Assembly: GCA_023481165.1 (NCBI GenBank)
Contig: JAMCWO010000051.1
Coordinates: 1-59,482, forward strand
Source of the DNA: Planctomycetota bacterium
GTDB lineage: Bacteria; Planctomycetota; Phycisphaerae; Sedimentisphaerales; Anaerobacaceae
Direction: 5' to 3'
Length of the DNA stretch: 59,482 bases
In this document: in pieces, positions 1 to 7,099 of the stretch
Numbering within the stretch: position 1 is the stretch's first letter
How the letters are laid out: every line of letters starts with the position of its first letter
The notes under the pieces: model-generated
Database searches by the model: none
Told to the model about the DNA's origin: nothing
What the model saw: the letters and a program-made list of their open reading frames with translations, nothing else
Translations under genes and position numbers: made by a program

Positions 1-1812
1 GATGATGTCCGGCTGTACGGCAAGGTGCCGTCGTTCGCCATCGTGGATCAGTTGCAGCAGCTCAACGGCACCGGGGCCACGAAGGGTCAGTTTGACACGT
101 TGTCCGCGGCCCTGTTCGCCGCCGATTCGACGATCCTCGATCTGCTGTCGGGCGAGAAGACGCTCACCCTCTTTGCGCCGACGGATGATGCCTTCGCCGC
201 GGCCAAGATCAGCGAGAAGACTGATAAGGCCGTGCTGAGCGACATCCTGCGGAGCCAGATCGTCGCCTCCAAGCTCTCGGTGGAGAGCCAAGGGACGGTC
301 AAGACCCTGGAAGGCAGCAGCCTGATCCAGGATGCCAATGTGGTCACCGATGAGATCGGCGGCCAAGCCGTTATCGCGGCCGGCGCCGAGGCCTCCAACG
401 GCGCCATTCTCGTCTCCAACGCCGTGCTGATGCCGTTCCAGAACGTCAAGCTGATGGACCTGCTCACCGCCATGAACAGCGACGGCGATCTCAAGGGCCA
501 GTTTGACACCCTGCTGGCGGCGATCGGGGCCGCCAAGGCCTCTGTCCGTGACACGCTGGGCAAGCGGTCGTACACGTTGTTCGCGCCGACCGATGATGCC
601 TTTGCCGCCCTCGGGTATGACCCCAATACCGTCAAGAAGATCGACCCAGGTGTGCTGACGGATATTCTGCTGTACCATCTGGTCAGCGGGCGGATCGTGG
701 GCGCGGATCTGACCGATCAGATCACGACGGTCCAAGGTGGCGTGCTGGCTCAGAGTGCAGGTGTTCTGACGGACGCCATCGGCGGCCAGGCCAAGATCAC
801 GGGCTTCGATGTCGAAGGCTCGAATGGTGTGATCGACGTCATTGACGCGGTGCTCATGCCGTTCGCCAAGACCAAGCTGCTCGATCTGGTCGCTCTGCTC
901 AATGCTCTTAATGCGTCCGGCGACCTTGCCGGGCAGTTCAGCATGTTGATCGCAGTGGCGGAAGGGGCTGACGCGGCCAAGGTGGCGCCGCTGCTGAGTG
1001 CGGGCGCGTACACGGTATTGGCCCCGACCGACGCCGGCTTCGCCGCCGTCGGGATCGATGCCGCGGCCATCAAAGACCAGACGCAGGCCTTCCTGACCGA
1101 TCTGCTGCTGTACCACGTCGTTTCGGGCAGTATCACGGCCAAAGATGCCGAGGCGGCCAAGGACATCACGACGCTTCAGGGCGGTGTGATAACCCTGGAT
1201 CCCAATGATCCGAATCACCCCCTGACCGGCGCCTTCGCCGGCAAGGCCGGCATCACCACGGCCGACATCGCCGCTTCGAACGGCCTGATTCAGGTGATTG
1301 ACAGCGGTCTGCTGCCGTACGAGATCCCGGCGATTGTGGTTCCGGAGCCGCCCGCGCCGGAGCCCGTGCCGCTGGTCAGCATCGTCGATACGGTCACCGC
1401 CCTCAATGCGGCGGGGGATCGTCAGGGACAGTTTGACACGTTCCTGGCGGCGGTCCAAGCCGCCGATCCGGCCGTTCTCGAGAAGCTGGGTGGCGCCGAT
1501 GCCTGCACGTTGTTCGTGCCCACCGATGATGCGTTTGCGGCCATGGGCTGGAACGCGGACAACGTCGGCACGCAGGACCAGCTCGTAGTCACGGACATCC
1601 TGCTGTACCACATCGCGGCCGGCAAGCTTCTGGCGGCGGATGTGCAGGCGGCCGCAAGCATCGCGATGGTCAAGGGCGGTGTTGTGCAACAGGCGGACGG
1701 CGTTCTCACAGACAACACGGGCGGGCAGGCCAAGATCGTTGGGCAAGACCTCGAAGCGTCCAACGGGATGATCCAAGTCATCAACGCGGTTCTGCTGCCG
1801 GCCAAGTTGTAG
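1..1812 (+). CDS. FAS1 (fasciclin) repeat protein, 5' end outside window
   Basis: The frame is open from base 1, so the true start and any signal peptide lie upstream. The visible 603 residues hold four FAS1 domains. Each shows the H1 box: FAPTDDAF near residues 57 and 191, LAPTDAGF near 337 and FVPTDDAF near 501. Each also has a later xxLYH-type segment (for example DILLYHLVSG, DLLLYHVVSG) and ends in a short motif with SNG followed by a hydrophobic strand. A proline-rich linker separates domains 3 and 4. FAS1 domains act outside the cell in adhesion or matrix binding, so this is probably a secreted surface protein. The domains are alike enough to suggest internal duplication. A hairpin terminator follows the stop. 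Family assignment is secure; the partner is unknown. Confidence 0.9.
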   Translation, partial: DDVRLYGKVPSFAIVDQLQQLNGTGATKGQFDTLSAALFAADSTILDLLSGEKTLTLFAPTDDAFAAAKISEKTDKAVLSDILRSQIVASKLSVESQGTVKTLEGSSLIQDANVVTDEIGGQAVIAAGAEASNGAILVSNAVLMPFQNVKLMDLLTAMNSDGDLKGQFDTLLAAIGAAKASVRDTLGKRSYTLFAPTDDAFAALGYDPNTVKKIDPGVLTDILLYHLVSGRIVGADLTDQITTVQGGVLAQSAGVLTDAIGGQAKITGFDVEGSNGVIDVIDAVLMPFAKTKLLDLVALLNALNASGDLAGQFSMLIAVAEGADAAKVAPLLSAGAYTVLAPTDAGFAAVGIDAAAIKDQTQAFLTDLLLYHVVSGSITAKDAEAAKDITTLQGGVITLDPNDPNHPLTGAFAGKAGITTADIAASNGLIQVIDSGLLPYEIPAIVVPEPPAPEPVPLVSIVDTVTALNAAGDRQGQFDTFLAAVQAADPAVLEKLGGADACTLFVPTDDAFAAMGWNADNVGTQDQLVVTDILLYHIAAGKLLAADVQAAASIAMVKGGVVQQADGVLTDNTGGQAKIVGQDLEASNGMIQVINAVLLPAKL

Positions 1813-1871
1813 CCGTGAGGTAGGCCGAAGCCTTCGGAACGCCAAGCCGTTCCGGGAAAGAGGTCACTTTC

Positions 1872-1907
1872 GGGGCCTGTGTCAGTTTGACACGGGCCCC
1901 TTTCTTT
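1872..1907. terminator. Rho-independent terminator between convergent genes
   Basis: GGGGCCTGTGTCA and TGACACGGGCCCC form a 13-bp stem with one G-T pair around a three-base loop (1872-1900), followed by TTTCTTT. It lies about 60 bases past the FAS1 stop and just before the end of the convergent TPR gene, so it may serve both, although the T-tract favours the plus strand. Confidence 0.75.
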
Positions 1908-1919
1908 GGGGAAGGAGGC

Positions 1920-3305
1920 TTATGGTTGCGCGGACCGGCGGTGGAAAAAGACACGCGGATCGAGCCGGCGCAGCCAGCGGCCCAGGCGGCCGAGCCGCAG
2001 AATCAGCCGGACACTGTGGTCGAGCATGCGCAGCTCGCAATCGCCCGGCAGCAGGGCACGGGCGCGGACGATCCGCTCGGCGGCTTTCTGGGGCTGGCCG
2101 CCGGCCAGATAGGTGTACGCTGCGTCGCGCAGCGCCCCCGGGTGGCTGGGGTTCAGCTCTAGGGCATGCGCGAGGAAGCGCTCGGCGTCCACCAGTTGTC
2201 CCTTGTTGGCCGCGCTGACGCCGAGATAGTGGTAGGCATCGGCGTTGCGCATGTCCAGGCCCACCGCGCGGAGCAGGCATTGCGTGGCATGGTCGGAGTC
2301 CTCGATCGTCAGAAACATCGAAGCCATGGAGATGAGCGTGTTGGCGTCCTCGATCTCGTGCTCCAGCTCAGCCAGCAGGTGGGTCTTGACTTTCTGGGGT
2401 TCCTGGGCGCTCAGGGCGCATTGGGCCAGCCGGTAGTGCGGCCCGGCCAGCGTCGGGTCTCTCTTGAGGGCATCCTCGAACAACTGCGCCGCGCGTTCGC
2501 CGTCGCCCCGATCCAGCGCGATCTCGCCCAGATAGAACAGAGCCGGTCCGAAATCCGGGTTGAGTTCCAGGATCCGGTGGCACTTCTCCTGCGCCGCCTC
2601 GAGCTCGCCGGCCTCGAGGAGAAACAGCGCGAAATCCATGATGACGTCGACATCGCCCGGGTTCAGACGCAGTTCGGCCAGGAAGTGCTCGCGGGCCCGC
2701 ACCCGGTCGCCGTCCGACCAGTAGGCCTGGGCGATGCGGTAGTTGATCTGGGGGTGCGCCGGCTCCAACTCGGCCGTGCGCAGCCAGCAACGACCCGCTT
2801 TCTTGAATTCGCCCCGGGCAAACAGACTGTTGCCGATGTTGTAGTAGCACAGGGCGCAATCCTCGTCGATCTGCTGGGCGAGGTAGAACATCTGCTCGGC
2901 CAGCTCGTGCTGGCCCATCTCCGCGTACGTAATGATGCGGTTGCAGTAGCACGGCTCGAACTTGGGGTCCAGCTCCTGGAGGTACTCGAACGTCTGGAGA
3001 GCCCGGTCGTACAGGCCCGCGCGGGTGTAGTCCACCGCCAGGGCGTTGAGGATTTCCAGGTCGTCGGGGCTGAGCTCCAGCGCGGTCTGGTACTCGGCGA
3101 TGGCCTCGTTGAACTGATTGATCGCGTCGAGGGTGAGGCCTTTGTTGAAATGCCAGGCGCTGTTCGTCGGGTTGATCTCGAGGGCCCGCTCCAGCTCGAT
3201 CAGGGCCTGGGCCATCTTGCCGTCTTCATACAGCTCGTACGCCCGGCGTGCATTGTTCTCGGCCCGGTCATAGGGACCGAACTCCACATCGTCGTCAAAT
3301 AGCAT
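1920..3305 (-). CDS. Tetratricopeptide repeat protein
   Basis: A protein of 461 residues made almost wholly of TPR units, with typical W/L-G-Y-A-F-A-P spacing such as the AIAEYQTALELSPDD segment near residue 67. I count about eleven units. The last 30 residues are basic and not TPR-like. The start chosen is the ATG with AAGGTAGG upstream; a longer start at 3371 would add 22 residues without a better ribosome site. No signal peptide is visible, so it is probably a cytoplasmic scaffold. TPR proteins mediate protein contacts, and no specific partner is indicated. It is divergent from ribH across a 354-base spacer. Confidence 0.85.
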   Translation of the reverse strand: MLFDDDVEFGPYDRAENNARRAYELYEDGKMAQALIELERALEINPTNSAWHFNKGLTLDAINQFNEAIAEYQTALELSPDDLEILNALAVDYTRAGLYDRALQTFEYLQELDPKFEPCYCNRIITYAEMGQHELAEQMFYLAQQIDEDCALCYYNIGNSLFARGEFKKAGRCWLRTAELEPAHPQINYRIAQAYWSDGDRVRAREHFLAELRLNPGDVDVIMDFALFLLEAGELEAAQEKCHRILELNPDFGPALFYLGEIALDRGDGERAAQLFEDALKRDPTLAGPHYRLAQCALSAQEPQKVKTHLLAELEHEIEDANTLISMASMFLTIEDSDHATQCLLRAVGLDMRNADAYHYLGVSAANKGQLVDAERFLAHALELNPSHPGALRDAAYTYLAGGQPQKAAERIVRARALLPGDCELRMLDHSVRLILRLGRLGRWLRRLDPRVFFHRRSAQP

Positions 3306-3659
3306 GCTGCCTACCTTAGCCCCAAGTTTCAAGTGTGCAGGGCAGGGCCTGCCCCACCCGGCAACTTCCAATCTCTACTTCAAACTTCAGACTCAAAACT
3401 TCCCACTCTCCTCCAGCTTTCACTCCGTCACCATCCTTCAGGCTCGTTATCGCCCATTCGCAGCCCGCGCCTTAGCCGTTTTTGCCCGCGCGCAGATTCT
3501 GCTGGCTATCCCGGCGGTAAACCCTTATAATACGCGCGTTTACCGCCCTGCGGGTGCGAATTTCGATGCCGGGGCCTGCGCCGGGGCGACCGCATTTCTC
3601 GGCGCGGGTCGTGGTGTGCCCCATAATGTAGCCGTGGCAACGTTTGGAGAGCCGGAACC
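3306..3659. other. Spacer: CTTCAAAC-type repeat text and ribH promoter region
   Basis: This stretch separates the TPR gene from ribH. Bases 3359-3420 are a run of loosely repeated AACTTCAAACTTC-like words, a spacer type that recurs at 37936-37960, 38055-38100 and near 51610. A TATAAT sits at 3526-3531. No gene is visible. Confidence 0.6.
3526..3531 (+). promoter_or_regulatory. Candidate -10 box for ribH-nusB
   Basis: A perfect TATAAT lies about 130 bases upstream of ribH. The corresponding -35 position (3503-3508, TGGCTA) is poor, so only the -10 element is supported. Confidence 0.35.
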
Positions 3660-4127
3660 ATGATCGAGCAAATCCAGGGTCACCTTGCCGCCGGCAAGGG
3701 CAAGTATGCCATCGTCGTCAGCCGGTTCAACGACTTCATCACCGCCAAGCTGCTGGAAGGCGCGCTCGACTGCCTGCGGCGTCATGGGGCGGCCGACGAC
3801 CAGATCCAGGTCGCCTGGGTGCCGGGAGCCTGCGAGATCACGATCGTGGCCAAGAAACTCGCCCAGAGCGGCCGGTACGTCGCCGTCCTGTGCCTGGGGG
3901 CCGTCATTCGCGGTCAGACCGGCCATTACGACGCCGTCTGCCAGCAGGTCGTGCGGGGCGTCGGTCAGATCAATTACGATACCGGCGTGCCCGCGGTCTT
4001 CGGGGTCCTGACCTGTGATACGCTCGAACAGGCCATCGAGCGGGCCGGCACCAAGATGGGCAACGCCGGCGCGGACGCCGCACTGACCGCCATGGAAATG
4101 GCCCACGTCATGGAACAGGTGAAGTGA
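3660..4127 (+). CDS. ribH: 6,7-dimethyl-8-ribityllumazine synthase
   Basis: This enzyme condenses 5-amino-6-ribitylaminouracil with 3,4-dihydroxy-2-butanone 4-phosphate, the penultimate step of riboflavin synthesis, in the cytoplasm. The 155 residues are full length. Visible family signatures are the SRFNDFI substrate loop near residue 21, GAVIRGQTGHYD near residue 80 with the catalytic His, and FGVLTCDTLEQAIERAG near 114 followed by KMGNAG. The ATG is preceded by GGAG. nusB follows after 63 bases, an arrangement common in bacteria. No other riboflavin gene is in the window. Confidence 0.96.
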   Translation: MIEQIQGHLAAGKGKYAIVVSRFNDFITAKLLEGALDCLRRHGAADDQIQVAWVPGACEITIVAKKLAQSGRYVAVLCLGAVIRGQTGHYDAVCQQVVRGVGQINYDTGVPAVFGVLTCDTLEQAIERAGTKMGNAGADAALTAMEMAHVMEQVK

Positions 4128-4133
4128 GTCTAT

Positions 4134-4185
4134 AAGTTTATGATTGATAACTCATAAATCATCAATCATAACTCATCAATCGTAC
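4134..4185. repeat. AT-rich GATTGAT/ATCAATC spacer repeat
   Basis: Imperfectly repeated ATGATTGATAA, CATCAATCAT and CATCAATC words between ribH and nusB. Closely similar text lies at 36222-36256 (murF-mraY), 19170-19198, 16745-16835 and 53318-53362. Confidence 0.6.
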
Positions 4186-4190
4186 GTGTT

Positions 4191-4622
4191 ATGGACAAAC
4201 GAACCAGGGCCAGAGAGCTTGCGATGCAGGCGCTCTACCAGCTTGATGTCCAGGGCTCCGAGGTGTTGCCGCGCCTGATGGCCGAGTTCTTCTATGAGAA
4301 CGAGGGCGATGAGCGGACGCGCGCGCTCGCCTGGGAGTGGACCAGCGGCGCGTGGGCCAAGGTGGCCGAGTGCGATGAGTTGATCGCCGGCGCGACGATT
4401 CGCTGGCAGTTCTCGCGGCTGTCGCCGGTGGATCGGAGCATCCTGCGGCTGGCCGTGTACCAGTTGAAGGACTGCCCGGAGATCCCGCCGAAGGTGGTGA
4501 TCAACGAGGCGATCGAGCTGGCGAAGAAGTACAGCACGGAAAAGTCCGGCCCGTTCGTCAACGGCGTCCTCGATGCCGTCCTGAAGAAACTCCGGGAGGC
4601 CGGCCAGAAGGTTGAACAATAG
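4191..4622 (+). CDS. nusB: Transcription antitermination factor NusB
   Basis: A helical RNA-binding protein of 143 residues. With NusE/S10 it binds boxA on nascent rRNA and helps prevent premature termination. The N-terminal RARELAMQALYQ and C-terminal FVNGVLDAVLKKL motifs are diagnostic, as is SPVDRSILRLAVYQL near residue 78. The spacer to ribH (4134-4185) is an AT-rich text of repeated ATGATTGAT/ATCATCAATC words, unlike the surrounding GC-rich DNA. parA starts 11 bases downstream, so ribH-nusB-parA probably form one transcript. Confidence 0.95.
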   Translation: MDKRTRARELAMQALYQLDVQGSEVLPRLMAEFFYENEGDERTRALAWEWTSGAWAKVAECDELIAGATIRWQFSRLSPVDRSILRLAVYQLKDCPEIPPKVVINEAIELAKKYSTEKSGPFVNGVLDAVLKKLREAGQKVEQ

Positions 4623-4633
4623 AGGTAAATGGA

Positions 4634-5656
4634 TTGAGAACGATTGCGGTCCTGAATCAAAAAGGGGGGGTCGGGAAGACGACGACCGTCGCCAATGTGG
4701 CGGGCGCGTTGGCCGCCGCCGGCCAGAAGGTGGTCGTGATCGATCTCGATCCGCAGGCCCATTTGACGATCCATTTCGGCGTCGAGCCGCAGACGATCAC
4801 GGAGGGCGTCTACGAGGTGCTGACCCAGGCGGCCGATTTCAATGCCAGCCTGATGCTCGTGCGGCCGAACCTGTGGCTCCTGGCGGCCAACATCAATCTC
4901 GTCGGCGCCGAGACGGAGCTGGTCAACGTCGTCGGCCGGGAGATCATCCTGCGCGAGGCCATGCAGGCGAGCCGGGATCAGTTCGATTTCTGCCTGATCG
5001 ACTGCCCCCCGTCGCTGAGCGTGCTGTCGCTCAACGCGCTGGCCGCCGCCCAGGAGGTGCTCATCCCGCTGCAGCCCCATTTCCTCGCGTTACAGGGGTT
5101 CGGCAAGCTGCTCCAGACGGTCGATCTGGTCAACAAGCGGATCAACCCGCACCTGAAGGTCATGGGCGTACTGCTGTGCATGCATGACACGCGGGCCTCG
5201 CTGTCCAACGAGGTCCGGGCGGATATCGAGACCTTCCTCCAGAGCGCCCGCGGCTCGAACAATGCCTGGTCCGGGGCCCAAATCCTGCCGACCTTCATCC
5301 GCCGCAACATCAAGCTGGCCGAGGCCCCCAGCTACGGCCAGACGGTCTTCGAGTACGACCCCGCCTGCAACGGCGCCGAGGACTACGGCAAGGTCGCCAG
5401 ATTCCTGCTCGGTATGAACGAAATGCCCGCGCCGGTCCCCGCCGCTTCAGTGCCCGCGCCGGTCCCCGCCGCCCCAACACCCGACCCGCCGAGCAATGAT
5501 CCGGCGCCCGCGCCTCCGGCGGCCCCGCCGATTCCCATCGCCACGGTGAACCTGCCCCCGCCGCCCGCCTGCAGCCCGGCGCCCGTTCGGATGGAGCCGA
5601 GAGCGTGTTCGCCGGGCCTTGCGCCGCAGGCCGACCCCCTGCCGCCCGCCGTCTAA
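4634..5656 (+). CDS. ParA/Soj-family ATPase with proline-rich tail
   Basis: A deviant Walker A motif, KGGVGKTTT, lies at residues 10-18. Walker A' (VVIDLDPQAH) and the LIDCPPSLSVLSLNAL switch region follow. The ATPase core ends near residue 262, where RRNIKLAEAPSYGQTVFEYDP matches chromosomal ParA/Soj proteins. The remaining 75 or so residues are almost only Pro, Ala and Val and look disordered. The start is TTG at 4634, eight bases after AGAGG; the nearby ATG at 4629 is in another frame and stops after two codons. No parB is beside it. It may act in chromosome or protein-complex positioning. The partner is not visible. Confidence 0.85.
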   Translation: MRTIAVLNQKGGVGKTTTVANVAGALAAAGQKVVVIDLDPQAHLTIHFGVEPQTITEGVYEVLTQAADFNASLMLVRPNLWLLAANINLVGAETELVNVVGREIILREAMQASRDQFDFCLIDCPPSLSVLSLNALAAAQEVLIPLQPHFLALQGFGKLLQTVDLVNKRINPHLKVMGVLLCMHDTRASLSNEVRADIETFLQSARGSNNAWSGAQILPTFIRRNIKLAEAPSYGQTVFEYDPACNGAEDYGKVARFLLGMNEMPAPVPAASVPAPVPAAPTPDPPSNDPAPAPPAAPPIPIATVNLPPPPACSPAPVRMEPRACSPGLAPQADPLPPAV

Positions 5657-5784
5657 TGAGTCTTGACGAGCGACTTCGGCAATCCGAAACCATCGAAGGG
5701 CGATCTTCGTAGGTTGTGCGTCCTCGCGCGACCACGTCATTGCGAGCGAAGCGCGGCAATCTCAGGCGAGCAGGGACGCTCGCC
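5657..5784. repeat. Palindromic intergenic repeat (CATTGCGAGCGAAGCG type)
   Basis: Bases 5737-5763 carry a CATTGCGAGCGAAGCG...CAATC word and 5766-5786 a GGCGAGCAGGGACGCTCGCC hairpin. Inverse copies of the first word occur at 43177-43203 and 48643-48673. Such words are widespread intergenic hairpins in many phyla. Confidence 0.5.
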
Positions 5785-6080
5785 CTACGAGAACAGCAGG
5801 CGCAGCGGATGCTTGCGGTTGGTCAGCGGCAGCGGGACCGGGGCGTTCCGCCGATGCGATTCATAGATAGCCAGGATCATCTCCAGGGCCGCTCGGCCGT
5901 CGTACATGCTGCCTTGCGGCCGGCAGTCGGTCTCAATGGCCCGGATCAGGTCGAGAGCGATCAGGCGGTTGCCATGGCGACCCGGTACTTCCCGGCCTTC
6001 GCGGCCGCACTCCCCTGCCGGCCGGCGGCCAATGCCGTCAGGCCGCCTGTAGCCGCGGCGCGGAAATCCCGTCGTCTCAT
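5785..6080 (-). pseudogene. Gfo/Idh/MocA oxidoreductase, middle deleted
   Basis: Read from 6080, the first 37 or so codons give a Tat-type leader (MRRRDFRAA then TGGLTALAA) followed by KAGKYRVAMA, which matches the start of the Rossmann strand in secreted Gfo/Idh/MocA oxidoreductases. The frame then reaches TGA. In another frame, from about 5973 down to the TAG at 5785, it reads NRLIALDLIRAIE...YDGRAALEMILAIYESHR and ends PLPLTNRKHPLRLLFS, which is the C-terminus typical of the same family. Both ends are present and roughly 300 central residues are missing. It lies 16 bases downstream of the TIM-barrel gene on the same strand, so it was probably part of that operon. Family identity is by recognition. 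Confidence 0.7.
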
Positions 6081-6096
6081 GAGATGACTCCTATCG

Positions 6097-6945
6097 TCAC
6101 GCGCGCCAGGGGCGCTGCCGATTCCGGGCACCGGCAACCGCCTCTTTGGCGATAATCACATTCTCGCGCACCTGGAAGTCGAACATGCCGACACAGATGA
6201 AATCGGCGCCGTTCTCGAAGGCGAACTTGAATCCCTCGCGGGGATGGATGGCGCCGGCCGCGAGGACCTTATACGCGATCCACGACCGGGGCACGGTCCG
6301 CATGAACTCGATGTCCTTCTGGGGCGTGATGCACCAGATGTTGTCGTGATCCTGGGGCCCAAAGCTGTCGACCACGAATTCCGCCCGCTGCTCCTTCGGC
6401 GTGGCGGACCAGTATTGGTCGTGGTGCAGCGTCTTCATGTAAAAGTCCGGCTGAATGCCGGCCTTCTCCACCGCCTTCGGCACCTCCAGGGAATGACCGC
6501 CGATCCCCGCGAGCACATGCTGGCTCTTGATGAACTCGACCGCCTGCGCCAGCAGATCCACGCGGCCGCCTTTGACGAAGCTGTCGCCGGCGCCGCCGTG
6601 TACGTACGCCGCGACCGCCCCGCCGTCGATGGCCCGCTGGATATCGCTCGTGACATCATCCGTCTTCGGATGCACCTGGGCGATCCACTGCATCTTGCCG
6701 CCCAGGTCCTTCCAGTACTTGCTCAGGTAGGGCGAATTGGCCGTAAGAATCGTGTTGATGCCGTTCTCCTCCGCCACGCGCAGCGTCTCCAGGATCTTCT
6801 TCTCCGTGGCGTAGGCTTTGAACAGGTCCCGCAGGTACTTGAGATCCCGGCTATGCGACCACCCGCTGAATTGGTTACCGCCGATGATCAACCGGCTGAT
6901 CGTGACATCCCCGATCTTCCCTACCGGCATGGTGCTATCCGACAT
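6097..6945 (-). CDS. Predicted TIM-barrel protein of unknown specificity
   Basis: 282 residues with no signal peptide. Hydrophobic strands ending in polar residues recur in a (beta/alpha)8 pattern: SRLIIGGNQFSGW near residue 17, TILTANSPYL near 65, WIAQVHPK near 87, AAYVHGGAG near 110, LAGIGGHS near 143 and AYKVLAAGAIHP near 235. It resembles a planctomycete group annotated as aldolase- or oxidoreductase-like barrel proteins, and I cannot give a reaction. The Gfo/Idh remnant follows it on the same strand, which suggests a former sugar-catabolic operon. The ATG at 6945 sits next to a palindromic element shared with 51101-51161. Confidence 0.7.
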   Translation of the reverse strand: MSDSTMPVGKIGDVTISRLIIGGNQFSGWSHSRDLKYLRDLFKAYATEKKILETLRVAEENGINTILTANSPYLSKYWKDLGGKMQWIAQVHPKTDDVTSDIQRAIDGGAVAAYVHGGAGDSFVKGGRVDLLAQAVEFIKSQHVLAGIGGHSLEVPKAVEKAGIQPDFYMKTLHHDQYWSATPKEQRAEFVVDSFGPQDHDNIWCITPQKDIEFMRTVPRSWIAYKVLAAGAIHPREGFKFAFENGADFICVGMFDFQVRENVIIAKEAVAGARNRQRPWRA

Positions 6946-6960
6946 TGGTGACCTCCAGTG

Positions 6961-7018
6961 GTTCGCAGTGACGCCGTCAGGCGTTATCTTCTATGCCCTT
7001 ACGGGCACACTACAAGCC
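6961..7018. repeat. GTTTGTAGTGACGCC-type palindromic element, copy 1
   Basis: A 58-base element with near-inverted ends (GTTCGCAGTG and CACTACAAGC) and two internal hairpins: GACGCCGTCAGGCGT and TGCCCTTACGGGCA. It lies in the divergent promoter region between the TIM-barrel and DUF4838 genes. A second full copy is at 51101-51161 and a partial copy near 15040-15058. Confidence 0.65.
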
Positions 7019-7099
7019 AGCCTGATCCTACCACAATGACTTGGCATTTCAAGGAATGTTGGTACGATGTCCGGGTAGATCGCTGTGGAGGATTGTGTC

